Positions 1-6,388 of a DNA stretch of 7,686 nucleotides are shown here, one piece after another. The notes under the pieces are model-generated. The model searched no databases and had not been told where the DNA came from. It saw nothing but the letters and a program-made list of their open reading frames with translations. Both the position numbers and the translations under genes were made by a program. This DNA comes from Clostridia bacterium (GTDB lineage Bacteria; Bacillota_A; Clostridia; Christensenellales; Aristaeellaceae), in the NCBI GenBank assembly GCA_017432405.1, contig JAFRJF010000150.1:1-7686 (forward strand). Reading direction: 5' to 3'. Each line of letters starts with the position of its first letter. The first letter of the stretch is position 1.

Positions 1-133
1 AGGTTTTAGGGGTGGTGCAAATCCCTTCGGGATTTGTTTGATTCAAAGGAAACGGCAGTAGTTACTACGTTTCTCGGTCCTTTGAATAAAAGAAATCCGT
101 CAGGATTTCTACCTTCCCTAACACCTAAAACCT
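1..133. repeat. Nested foldback (multi-hairpin) element with terminal inverted repeats
   Basis: The outer ends form an imperfect inverted repeat: bases 1-13 (AGGTTTTAGGGGT) match the reverse complement of 121-133 at 12 of 13 positions. Inside are three hairpins in a row. The first has perfect 8-base arms at 18-25 and 29-36 with loop TTC. The second has 10-base arms at 41-50 (ATTCAAAGGA) and 78-87, with further short pairing inside. The third has perfect 8-base arms at 91-98 (AGAAATCC) and 103-110 with a 4-base loop. The segment is AT-rich compared with the genes and holds no convincing reading frame. It may be a MITE-like foldback element, a structured RNA, or part of a larger repeat cut by the window edge. 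The structure is seen directly; the nature of the element is not known. Confidence 0.6.
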
Positions 134-176
134 ATAACCTAAAACCTATAACCTAAAACCTATAACCTAAAACCTA
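124..176. repeat. 14-base tandem repeat made of two alternating heptads
   Basis: The unit CCTAAAACCTATAA occurs three times exactly (124-137, 138-151, 152-165), followed by a partial copy to 176, about 3.8 copies in all. Each unit is two related heptads, CCTAAAA and CCTATAA. Every unit contains the reverse complement of bases 1-10, so the repeat also forms the right arm of the foldback element. It ends where the left arm of the palindrome at 176-212 begins. Confidence 0.9.
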
Positions 177-212
177 ACTACTGATTTGTCGCAACGCGAC
201 AAATCAGTAGTT
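176..212. repeat. Long perfect palindrome, copy 1, with 17-base arms
   Basis: The arms at 176-192 and 196-212 are exact reverse complements around a 3-base AAC loop. The core (181-207, arm CTGATTTGTCGC) is identical to copy 2 at 1044-1070. Read on the minus strand, the element encodes the last two codons and the TGA stop of the acetyltransferase gene, so it starts inside that gene and extends past its end. It could act as a weak terminator or 3'-end stabiliser for minus-strand transcripts: the hairpin is strong, but what follows on that strand is only a short T-run (TTAGGTTTTAGG). A mobile repeat that landed at the gene end is the alternative. Confidence 0.85.
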
Positions 213-1016
213 CCCCCGCCCTACCTCCGGCAGGCCGTCGATGCCGAAGCGCTCGCGCAGCAGGCGGCGCAGGTCGGCCTCGCCGGCGATATGCTGCGTC
301 TGTACTTCCCCGCCCCGGCGGACGGTGAAGGCGTCGTCGGTGATGGAGAGGGCGCCGTCTTCGGTGCGCAGGTTCACCAGCAGCTGTTTGACGAAAATGG
401 ATTCCGGATCCAGGGCGCTCTTCAGGTTGGCGGCGATGAACTCCTGGGGCGTCTGGGGAAAGGTGTTGAACTGGAGCACGGCCTCCCGCGCGCCGGCGGA
501 GGTGTCCCGGGAGACGGTCCACCAGTAGTCGTCGAAGCGGTCGATGCAAAAGTACTCCCCGCGAACGTCCCGGCCCGCGCCGTCGGCGATCAGAAGCGCC
601 CCGGCGGGCATCGGGCCGCCGAAGCCCACGTCGCAGAAGTACAGCGCGTCCCCCAGCGCCACCACCACGGCCCGGTGGGCGCAGGGCGGCAGGAAGTCCC
701 GGCCCCGCACCACCCGGCAGAACACCGACCGGGCGTCGAAGCCCAGGTCGATAAGCAGCCGGGTGAACAGCGCGTTCAGCTCGTAGCAATACCCGCCCCG
801 CCGCCGCAGCACCACCTTGTCGTACAGCGCCGGGATCTCCAGGGACACGGGCAGGCCCAGCCAACTGGTGTTCAGGTCCTCAAAGGGCACGCGGGTCTGG
901 TGCGCCCAGACCAGCGCGTTGAGCTCGTCGACAGAGACCGCCGGCGCCTCGCTCAGCCCGATGCGCTTTAAATACGCCGACACATCCGGGATCGGCTGGT
1001 TCATCGATTCGTACAT
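204..1016 (-). CDS. nat: Arylamine N-acetyltransferase
   Basis: The 270-residue product is a cytoplasmic enzyme that transfers the acetyl group of acetyl-CoA to arylamines, hydrazines or similar amines by a ping-pong mechanism through a cysteine thioester. The family signatures are complete: a PFEDLN segment at 44-49, RRRGGYCYELN at 71-81 with catalytic Cys77, AHR with His114, and FCDVGFGG with Asp129. The Cys-His-Asp spacing matches known NATs, and the length is normal for the family. The ATG at 1016 is preceded by AGGAGG at 1029-1024, 7 bases upstream. The gene lies 57 bases downstream of the regulator gene on the same strand, so co-transcription is likely. Its last two codons and stop (AAC TAC TGA) lie inside the palindrome at 176-212, which suggests the original C-terminus was altered there. 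The physiological substrate is unknown. Aromatic amine detoxification or acylation in a secondary pathway are both possible. Confidence 0.95.
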   Translation of the reverse strand: MYESMNQPIPDVSAYLKRIGLSEAPAVSVDELNALVWAHQTRVPFEDLNTSWLGLPVSLEIPALYDKVVLRRRGGYCYELNALFTRLLIDLGFDARSVFCRVVRGRDFLPPCAHRAVVVALGDALYFCDVGFGGPMPAGALLIADGAGRDVRGEYFCIDRFDDYWWTVSRDTSAGAREAVLQFNTFPQTPQEFIAANLKSALDPESIFVKQLLVNLRTEDGALSITDDAFTVRRGGEVQTQHIAGEADLRRLLRERFGIDGLPEVGRGNY

Positions 1017-1023
1017 TTGTAAG

Positions 1024-1029
1024 CCTCCT
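1024..1029 (-). promoter_or_regulatory. Ribosome binding site of the acetyltransferase gene
   Basis: AGGAGG on the minus strand lies 7 bases before the ATG at 1016. It supports that start over the second in-frame Met (residue 5). Confidence 0.8.
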
Positions 1030-1043
1030 GTCGTCGGTAAATT

Positions 1044-1070
1044 CTGATTTGTCGCAACGCGACAAATCAG
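1044..1070. repeat. Perfect palindrome, copy 2, with 12-base arms
   Basis: Arm CTGATTTGTCGC (1044-1055) and its exact reverse complement (1059-1070) flank the loop AAC. All 27 bases are identical to 181-207, and the match continues two bases (TA) on the right. It lies 3 bases past the stop codon of the PucR-type gene, in the gap before the acetyltransferase. As RNA from the minus strand it would form a strong hairpin between two co-directional genes. No T-tract follows, so partial termination or mRNA processing fits better than full termination. Confidence 0.85.
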
Positions 1071-1073
1071 TAT

Positions 1074-2609
1074 TTATCCCTCCATCAGCTCCAGCGACAC
1101 CGCCACATGGAACACCTGCTTCGCATCGGTCAGATCCAGGCCGGTCAGCTCCTGGGCGCGGCGCAGGCGGTAGGCCAGGGTCGTGCGGTGGATGCCCAGG
1201 GCGTTGGCGGTCTCCATCTGGTTGAAGGTGTGCTGGATCAGGGCGCGGAGGGTGGGGATGTACTCGGCCCCCTCCGTCCGGTCTAGCGCCGCCAGCCGGG
1301 CCATGGCCGGGTGGACCAGGTCCTCCCGGTAGGGGTGGGCGCGCAGGTGCCGGAGCATGCGGGCGTACCGCGCGGCGGTGTAGTCGCAGACGCTCCCCGC
1401 CTCCAGCGCCAGCGCGGCCTCGGCCTGGCGGTGGTAGCGGGGGGTTTGCAGCAGATCGCGGAAGGGCTCGCTGACCCCGGCGCGCAGGTGGTTCATGGCG
1501 CAGAAGGGCCCGAGGAGCTCCAGCGGGCGGCCAAAGGCCTCCGGGGAATCGCCGGTGAGCAGCAGGCAGATGCGCGTCCGGTCCCGGTCGTCCAGGCAGC
1601 TCAGGCCGTTCAGCGACAGCGCCGCCAGACGGTCGTAGGCGCTGGACCACTGCTCCCCCGCCAGCACCGGCAGCGCCGCCCGCAGGCTGACGAAGCGGAA
1701 CCACTCCCCCGTCCGCCAGCCCACGGCGATCAGGCGCGAATTCAGGCGGTCATGGGAGGCGATATCGCCGGCCAGCAGGTCCAGCATCAGCTGGCGGGGC
1801 ACGGCGTCGGGCACCGGCGCGCCGAAGCCCGCGGCGGCCATCCGTATGGCCACGAATTCCGCGAAGTAGCACAGCAGATCCCGGTCGCCCCGGCCCAGCG
1901 GGCGGTGCGCCTCCACCACGTTCACCATGCCCCGGCGGCGGCCGTCCACCAGCACCGGCGCGGACCAGAAGGGCGCGCTCATGCCCTCGCCCTGGTGGCG
2001 GAAGGGGGCGTCGTGGCGCTCCACCTCGGCCAGGAAGCGCATCAGCTCCTCTCCCTGGCGCTGGGAATCCACCCGGGCCACGCCCTCCCGGATGGTGTCG
2101 GTCCACATGGCGTCCGACGTGCCGTCGCTGGCGGTGTAGGCCAGTATCCGCATGCTGCGGCTGTAGATGATCATCGGGTTTTCCAGCGCCCGGTGGCCGA
2201 CCTCCAGCAGCGCGAACCAGTCCCCGCCCCGGCGCAGCACGTCCAGCAGCGCGTCGCCCCAGTCGTTGTAGAAGGCGAAGCAGGCCTCCATCACCGTCAC
2301 CAGCCGCCGCAGGGTCACCGTGCGGGGCAGCACGATCAACGAGCGGTCCCCTTCGCAGGCGGGCAGCTCCCCGGCCTCCTCGGCCCGGGAGGGAATGTAG
2401 ACGCAGTGCCTGGCCCCGCAGGCGGCGTAGGGGTGCGCGCCCGACGCGTTGTCCTGCAGCCACAGCAGGTCCTGCCGTCCCCGCTCCCGGTAGTTGGGGG
2501 AAAAGCCGTTCACGTCGCAGTGATCGGCATAGTGAACGGCCAGCGGCTCCACGTCCAGCAGCGCCAGCGCCTTCTCCACCACGATCGGCACGGTGTAGCG
2601 CACGGCCAT
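1074..2609 (-). CDS. PucR/CdaR-type transcriptional regulator
   Basis: The 511-residue product is a cytoplasmic DNA-binding regulator. The C-terminus carries the helix-turn-helix typical of PucR/CdaR-type proteins, at about 464-493. It begins QMETANALGIHRTTLAYRLR, and a hydrophobic helix ending in ELMEG closes the protein. Residues about 131-260 look like a GAF-type sensor: IIYSRSMRILAYT resembles a first strand, and later come a GMVNVVE strand and a final helix. The N-terminal 130 residues are not recognised. No membrane segment is visible. It is transcribed away from the transporter/methyltransferase operon across a 156-base promoter region, the usual position for a pathway-specific regulator; an effector related to the operon's substrate is inferred. 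The start is uncertain. At the ATG the GGAGG (2615-2611) is only 1 base away, with a weaker AGGA at 9-base spacing. A GTG at 2603 (residue 3) would have ideal 7-base spacing. Confidence 0.85.
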   Translation of the reverse strand: MAVRYTVPIVVEKALALLDVEPLAVHYADHCDVNGFSPNYRERGRQDLLWLQDNASGAHPYAACGARHCVYIPSRAEEAGELPACEGDRSLIVLPRTVTLRRLVTVMEACFAFYNDWGDALLDVLRRGGDWFALLEVGHRALENPMIIYSRSMRILAYTASDGTSDAMWTDTIREGVARVDSQRQGEELMRFLAEVERHDAPFRHQGEGMSAPFWSAPVLVDGRRRGMVNVVEAHRPLGRGDRDLLCYFAEFVAIRMAAAGFGAPVPDAVPRQLMLDLLAGDIASHDRLNSRLIAVGWRTGEWFRFVSLRAALPVLAGEQWSSAYDRLAALSLNGLSCLDDRDRTRICLLLTGDSPEAFGRPLELLGPFCAMNHLRAGVSEPFRDLLQTPRYHRQAEAALALEAGSVCDYTAARYARMLRHLRAHPYREDLVHPAMARLAALDRTEGAEYIPTLRALIQHTFNQMETANALGIHRTTLAYRLRRAQELTGLDLTDAKQVFHVAVSLELMEG

Positions 2610-2635
2610 CCCTCCATTGTCCTGTTATTGCCTTA

Positions 2636-2665
2636 ATTATATACTACATATTGCAGCAATGTCAA
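2636..2665 (-). promoter_or_regulatory. Promoter of the PucR-type gene
   Basis: On the minus strand, a consensus -35 TTGACA (2665-2660) and a consensus -10 TATAAT (2641-2636) are separated by 18 bases. The predicted transcript would start about 20 bases before the gene. A small perfect dyad, ATTGC-A-GCAAT (2650-2660), lies in the spacer and touches the -35 box, so it is a candidate operator, perhaps for autoregulation. The dyad is short enough to arise by chance. Confidence 0.75.
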
Positions 2666-2689
2666 TGTAAAATTCCCGCAAATCGCGGA

Positions 2690-2717
2690 TTGACAACGGT
2701 GGCAAAGATGTTAAAAT
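2690..2717 (+). promoter_or_regulatory. Promoter of the transporter/methyltransferase operon
   Basis: A consensus -35 TTGACA (2690-2695) and -10 TAAAAT (2712-2717) are spaced by 16 bases in an AT-rich gap upstream of the permease gene. Just upstream is the dyad CCGC/GCGG (2676-2679 and 2685-2688). A short inverted repeat, AAGAT/ATCTT (2705-2709 and 2716-2720), straddles the -10. Either could be an operator. The two divergent -35 boxes are 24 bases apart, so one bound regulator could affect both promoters. Confidence 0.75.
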
Positions 2718-2750
2718 CTTAATATACAGTTTTCATGGTACAAATGGGTA

Positions 2751-2756
2751 AGAAGG
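2751..2756 (+). promoter_or_regulatory. Ribosome binding site choosing the permease start
   Basis: AGAAGG lies 9 bases before the ATG at 2766. It touches the earlier in-frame ATG at 2757, which therefore cannot use it, so the later start is preferred. Confidence 0.65.
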
Positions 2757-2765
2757 ATGGTCATC

Positions 2766-4157
2766 ATGAAAAGTCAGCGGAAATTCCTGTTCCTGCTGCT
2801 CGCCGCGGCGCTGATCCTGCTCTCGAGCTTCCTGCCCTGTCCCGAGGGACTCACCCGGGCGGGCATGCAGTCCTTCGGCATCATACTCGCCGCCATCGTG
2901 CTGTGGGTGACGGAGACCATGAACATGGCCGTCACCGGCATATTCATGGCGACGCTGCTGGTGTTCATGAAGATCCTTTCGCCGAACGACATGTTCAAGG
3001 GCTTCGGCGGGTCGGTGTTCTTCTTCATGGTGGGCACGATGTCCATCACCACGGCCATGGCCTCCACCACGATCCCCACCCGCATCGCGGGCATGATCAT
3101 GCAGTGGGCGAAGAAATCGCCCCGGAAGCTGGTGGTGGGCTTCGGCATCGGCACGGCGCTGCTGTCGTCGATCATGTCCAACATCCCCACCTGCGCGCTG
3201 TTCGCGTCGCTGGGGCTGGCGGTGCTGAAGGCCAACGGCGACCCGAAGCCGGGCACCTCGAACCTGGGCAAGTGCCTGATGATCGCCATACCGGCGGCCT
3301 CGGTGGTGGGCGGCTACATGACCCCCGCAGGCGGCCCCACCAACATCATCGCCATGAACTACCTGGCCGAGATCGGCCGGCCCGTGACCTTCCTGAAGTG
3401 GATGATCCAGGGCTACCCCATCGGGCTGGTGGTGATCGTGCTGGTGTCCCTCTGGATCACCTTCGTCCACAAGCCCGAGGACATCTCCGACGCGGCCATG
3501 CGCGAGGCCGAGAAGATGGTCCACGGCGCAGGCCCGCTGACCAGCCGTGAAAAGAAGGCCCTGGCGGTGATCGCGGCCATGTTCGTGGCCTGGATCGCCT
3601 CCTCCTGGGTGCCGGTGCTGAACACCACCTGCGTGGCGCTGATGGGCACCTGCCTTTTCATGTTCCCCGGCATCGAGGTGCTCAGCTGGCAGGAGTACTC
3701 CCAGAAGGGCGGCTGGGACGCCACCTTCATGGTGGGCTCGGTGGGCGCGCTGGCCGACGCCACGCTGGCCACCGGCGCGGCCAAGTGGCTGATCACGGTG
3801 ACCCTGGGCGGCGCGACGCACTGGCCCGCCTTCGCGATCTTCCTGCTGATCTCGTTCCTGGTGTGCTGCATCCACATCCTCATCCCCTCCGGCCCCGCGG
3901 TGGCGGGCCTGGCGGTGGTGCCCATCGTGGAGCTGGCGGTGCTGGCGAACATCAACCCGGCGGGCGCGGCGATCCTGGTGTCCTTCTGGTCGGCGGTCAC
4001 CTTCGTGCTGCCCACCGACGCGGTGCCGATGTTTACCTATAAGTTCAAATACTACAGCTTCAGCGACATGGTCAGGACCGGCGTGCCCGCCTCCATCTTC
4101 GTGGCGGTGCTGGTGGCGATACTCATTCCGGGGGCATGCGCGCTGCTGGGATGCTAA
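2766..4157 (+). CDS. SLC13/DASS-family anion permease
   Basis: The 463-residue polytopic inner-membrane protein has many hydrophobic segments, the first at about residues 7-23. The family is known for sodium-coupled or exchange transport of di- and tricarboxylates, sulfate and related anions. Family features are the first Ser-Asn motif in SSIMSNIPTCALF (134-146), the TPAGGPTNIIA turn (186-196), a second hairpin PSGPAVAG (374-381), and LPTDAVPMF (415-423), which sits where relatives have a proline-rich loop before the last helices. The usual second Ser-Asn-Thr is replaced by Ser-Gly-Pro, so the ion site is divergent. The length is normal. It is the first gene of the operon, directly behind the promoter at 2690, which suggests it imports the carboxylated methyl donor or exports the demethylated product. 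The exact substrate cannot be predicted. The start at 2766 is chosen from the AGAAGG site; an ATG at 2757 would add three residues. Confidence 0.85.
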   Translation: MKSQRKFLFLLLAAALILLSSFLPCPEGLTRAGMQSFGIILAAIVLWVTETMNMAVTGIFMATLLVFMKILSPNDMFKGFGGSVFFFMVGTMSITTAMASTTIPTRIAGMIMQWAKKSPRKLVVGFGIGTALLSSIMSNIPTCALFASLGLAVLKANGDPKPGTSNLGKCLMIAIPAASVVGGYMTPAGGPTNIIAMNYLAEIGRPVTFLKWMIQGYPIGLVVIVLVSLWITFVHKPEDISDAAMREAEKMVHGAGPLTSREKKALAVIAAMFVAWIASSWVPVLNTTCVALMGTCLFMFPGIEVLSWQEYSQKGGWDATFMVGSVGALADATLATGAAKWLITVTLGGATHWPAFAIFLLISFLVCCIHILIPSGPAVAGLAVVPIVELAVLANINPAGAAILVSFWSAVTFVLPTDAVPMFTYKFKYYSFSDMVRTGVPASIFVAVLVAILIPGACALLGC

Positions 4158-4166
4158 TGGCTTTAT

Positions 4167-4191
4167 CCGTGAGGGCGGTACGCCCTCACGG
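4167..4191. repeat. Perfect hairpin between the permease and corrinoid genes
   Basis: Arm CCGTGAGGGCG (4167-4177) and its exact reverse complement (4181-4191) flank a 3-base GTA loop, 9 bases after the permease stop. No T-tract follows, so it is not a classical terminator. A second, weaker pairing (GGTA..CCCG with CGGG..TACC, 4190-4212) overlaps its last two bases and could compete with it. Roles in attenuation, mRNA processing or stability are possible, giving the corrinoid and downstream genes a different expression level from the permease. Confidence 0.75.
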
Positions 4192-4281
4192 TATGACCCG
4201 TGTCGGGGTACCAGACCGGCGTGGGATAGAGCATCGGGGCGCGGTTGAGCGACGCGGCCCGGAACAATCATATTATCAAAA

Positions 4282-4286
4282 GGGGG
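4282..4286 (+). promoter_or_regulatory. Ribosome binding site choosing the corrinoid protein start
   Basis: GGGGG, within AAAAGGGGG, lies 9 bases before the ATG at 4296. An in-frame ATG at 4245 has no such site and would add 17 residues unlike the family N-terminus. Confidence 0.7.
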
Positions 4287-4295
4287 ATATTCATT

Positions 4296-4928
4296 ATGGC
4301 AACATTGCAGGACGTGGCGGATATCGTCATCGCGGGCAAGGCAAAGAAGACGCCGGGCGTGGTCCAGGAGGCACTGGACGCGGGCCTGGCGCCCAAGGAC
4401 ATACTGAACACCATGATCGACGCCATGAGCGTGGTCGGCGAGCGCTTCTCGAAGAACGAGATCTTCGTGCCCGAGATGCTGGTGGCCGCCAAGGCCATGA
4501 AGAAGGGCGTTGAGGTGCTCAAGCCCCTGCTGTCCGACGGCGGCGTGGGCAGCATGGGCAAGATGATCATGGGCACCGTGGCAGGCGACCTGCACGACAT
4601 CGGCAAGAACCTGGTCATCATGATGATCGAGTCCGCCGGCTTCGACGTGATCGACCTGGGCGTGGACGTGCCCATCGAGCGGTTCCTGTCGGCCTACGAC
4701 GAGAACCCGGACACCAAGATCATCGGCTGCTCGGCGCTGCTGACCACCACGATGCCGGCCCTGGAGCAGACCGTGGCCGCCATCAACCAGCAGCCCTGGA
4801 GAAGCAAGGTGAAGGTCATGGTGGGCGGCGCGCCCATCACCCAGGAGTTCGCCGACAAGATCGGCGCGGACGCCTACACCGAGGACGCCGCCTCCGCCGC
4901 GCAGAAGGCGAAGGAATTGGTTTCGTAA
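4296..4928 (+). CDS. Methyltransferase corrinoid (cobalamin-binding) protein
   Basis: The 210-residue cytoplasmic protein carries the methyl group on cobalt between a substrate:corrinoid methyltransferase and a second methyltransferase acting on tetrahydrofolate. Residues 1-85 form the helical cap domain, with the conserved VGERFSKNEIFVPEMLVAAKAM stretch at about 47-68. Residues 86-210 are the Rossmann-like B12-binding domain. It shows GDLHDIGKNLV at 97-107 with His100 as the lower cobalt ligand, then SALLTTT from Ser146, and a GG pair at 177-178. This is the complete DxHxxG...SxL...GG signature. Size and layout match the MtaC/MttC/MtvA-type proteins of methylotrophic and acetogenic anaerobes rather than MetH. 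It sits between two transporter genes and upstream of a UroD-type methyltransferase, its likely partner. The start at 4296 follows from the GGGGG site and from family alignment. No cobalamin riboswitch is visible upstream. Confidence 0.95.
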   Translation: MATLQDVADIVIAGKAKKTPGVVQEALDAGLAPKDILNTMIDAMSVVGERFSKNEIFVPEMLVAAKAMKKGVEVLKPLLSDGGVGSMGKMIMGTVAGDLHDIGKNLVIMMIESAGFDVIDLGVDVPIERFLSAYDENPDTKIIGCSALLTTTMPALEQTVAAINQQPWRSKVKVMVGGAPITQEFADKIGADAYTEDAASAAQKAKELVS

Positions 4929-4952
4929 ACTCTACAACTCAACGACAACGAT

Positions 4953-4959
4953 GGGGAGG
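4953..4959 (+). promoter_or_regulatory. Ribosome binding site choosing the GPH symporter start
   Basis: GGGGAGG lies 9 bases before the ATG at 4969. The earlier in-frame ATG at 4951 overlaps this site and cannot be served by it. Confidence 0.75.
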
Positions 4960-4968
4960 TATCACACC

Positions 4969-6354
4969 ATGAGTCAGAACAAGGGACAAAAGAAGGGCCT
5001 CAGCTCGGCGCTTCGGAACTTCTTCGGCGTCGGCGACGCCGGCTTCGTGCTGATGAGCAACGTCGAAACCTTCTACTTCATGACATTCCTGACGAACTTC
5101 GCCAACTTCGCGCCCGCCGTGGCCGGCGTCATCAACTCGGTGTTCAGCATCATCGACGCCTGCCTGAGCTGGATCTACGGCGGCATACTGAACGGCACCA
5201 AGGCCAAGAAGTGGGGCCGCTATCGCTCCTGGCTGATCCTGACGCCCTGGATCGTGCCCTTCATCTACACCTTCCAGTTCATCCGCATCAGCGACAACGA
5301 ATGGCTGTCGGCGATCATCATCATCATCGCCGCCGTCGTCTCCCACGTGATCTGGAACATCGGCTACGTGGCCAACGCCACGCTGGTCTCCGTCGTGGGC
5401 AAGACCCCCGAGGACAAGGCCACCCTGTCCTCCTCCCGCGCGACCTGGAACAACATCGGCGGCCTGATCTGGTCCTACGCCGGCCTGCCCTTCGCCACCG
5501 TGCTGGGCGGCATCATCGGCGAGAAGAACCAGTGGGCCGGCGCGGCGTTCGTGCTGGGCTGGGTCATGGTGCTGGGCTACTTCGCCCACTTCAAGATGAC
5601 CGAGGGCTATGAGGAGATCGAGGACGAGAAGCACGCCAATACGGCCAGGCAGAACAAGATCTCCATCGGCGACATGTTCAAGTCCCTGTTCCAGAACCCC
5701 CAGCTGATCATACTGATGCTGGCTGACCTGGCCAAGTGGTGCGTGAAGTTCGTCACCGCCGCCTCCGCCATCTACTACTTCCGCGACGCCGCCGGCAACC
5801 CCGGCCTGATGGTGCCCTACGCGCTGTGCATCGCGCTGGCCGCCATGGTGGGCGCCTACGTGGTGCGCTACTGGGTCAAGGTGATGCCCGCCCGCACCAT
5901 CACGATCATCTCCTACGTCGGCATGGCGCTGTTCCTGTTCCTGATCTACATCGGATACACGAACCCCACCATGGTCATCGTGTTCATGACCTGCGCCCAG
6001 TTCTTCTACGGCGTGGCCTTCGCGTCCTCCCCGGCACTGTACGCCGACACCGTGACCTACACCACCTGGAAGACCGGCAAGAACGCCGCCGGCTGGATCA
6101 TGGGCCTGCAGAACCTGCCCCTGAAGGTGGCCGTGTTCCTGCGCGGCACCATCGTCGCCGCGGTGCTGGCCTCCGTTGGCTGGAAGGCCGACGTGGCGCT
6201 CGAGGGCGCTGCCCGCCAGGGCATGACCGTGGCCTTCGGCCTGGTGCCCGCCATCTTCTGCGCGGTGGGCGCGCTGCTGCTGGTCTTCGGCTTCAAGATC
6301 ACCAAGGACGTCGTCGACAGGGCCCAGAGGGAGATCGACGCCAGGAACGCGTAA
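4969..6354 (+). CDS. GPH-family (MFS) cation symporter
   Basis: The 461-residue inner-membrane protein has about twelve hydrophobic segments and belongs to the glycoside-pentoside-hexuronide:cation symporter branch of the major facilitator superfamily (MelB-like). The diagnostic loop between helices 2 and 3 reads TKAKKWGRYRSWLI (77-90). The loop between helices 10 and 11 reads YADTVTYTTWKTGKNAAGW (358-376). A charged cytoplasmic loop between the two halves lies at about 208-240. Classical members take up sugars, glycosides or hexuronates with sodium or protons, but the family also carries other compounds, so a sugar substrate is only a suggestion. The gene follows the corrinoid gene by 40 bases and precedes the methyltransferase by 110, so it is almost certainly in the same transcript. 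It is a candidate importer of the methylated compound. The start is at 4969, because GGGGAGG lies 9 bases upstream. Confidence 0.85.
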   Translation: MSQNKGQKKGLSSALRNFFGVGDAGFVLMSNVETFYFMTFLTNFANFAPAVAGVINSVFSIIDACLSWIYGGILNGTKAKKWGRYRSWLILTPWIVPFIYTFQFIRISDNEWLSAIIIIIAAVVSHVIWNIGYVANATLVSVVGKTPEDKATLSSSRATWNNIGGLIWSYAGLPFATVLGGIIGEKNQWAGAAFVLGWVMVLGYFAHFKMTEGYEEIEDEKHANTARQNKISIGDMFKSLFQNPQLIILMLADLAKWCVKFVTAASAIYYFRDAAGNPGLMVPYALCIALAAMVGAYVVRYWVKVMPARTITIISYVGMALFLFLIYIGYTNPTMVIVFMTCAQFFYGVAFASSPALYADTVTYTTWKTGKNAAGWIMGLQNLPLKVAVFLRGTIVAAVLASVGWKADVALEGAARQGMTVAFGLVPAIFCAVGALLLVFGFKITKDVVDRAQREIDARNA

Positions 6355-6388
6355 CCGGCGGGCGCATCCCCATTGCTTCAATAATCAC

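Noticed and set aside
124..176. CRISPR array or telomere-like repeat
   Set aside because: Units are contiguous 14-base repeats without spacers, and the motif is not a true telomere repeat; nothing suggests a chromosome end.
1044..1070. Classical rho-independent terminator after the regulator gene
   Set aside because: The hairpin is strong, but no T-run follows on the minus strand and a co-directional gene starts 28 bases later, so it is listed as a repeat with possible partial terminator activity.
4245..4274. Possible internal promoter TTGAGC, 18 bases, CATATT before the corrinoid gene
   Set aside because: Both boxes are weak, and the predicted start would fall at the ribosome site, leaving almost no leader.
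4158..4295. Cobalamin riboswitch ahead of the corrinoid gene
   Set aside because: The gap is too short and no B12-box-like core was seen; only simple hairpins are present.
2733..4595. 620-codon open frame on the minus strand, opposite the permease and corrinoid genes
   Set aside because: It is rich in His, Gly, Arg and Gln with no recognisable domain, runs opposite two well-supported genes, and is explained by GC-biased third positions.
4939..6381. 480-codon open frame on the minus strand opposite the symporter
   Set aside because: Low-complexity His/Gly/Asp/Val composition, no ribosome site, and full overlap with a clear membrane transporter.
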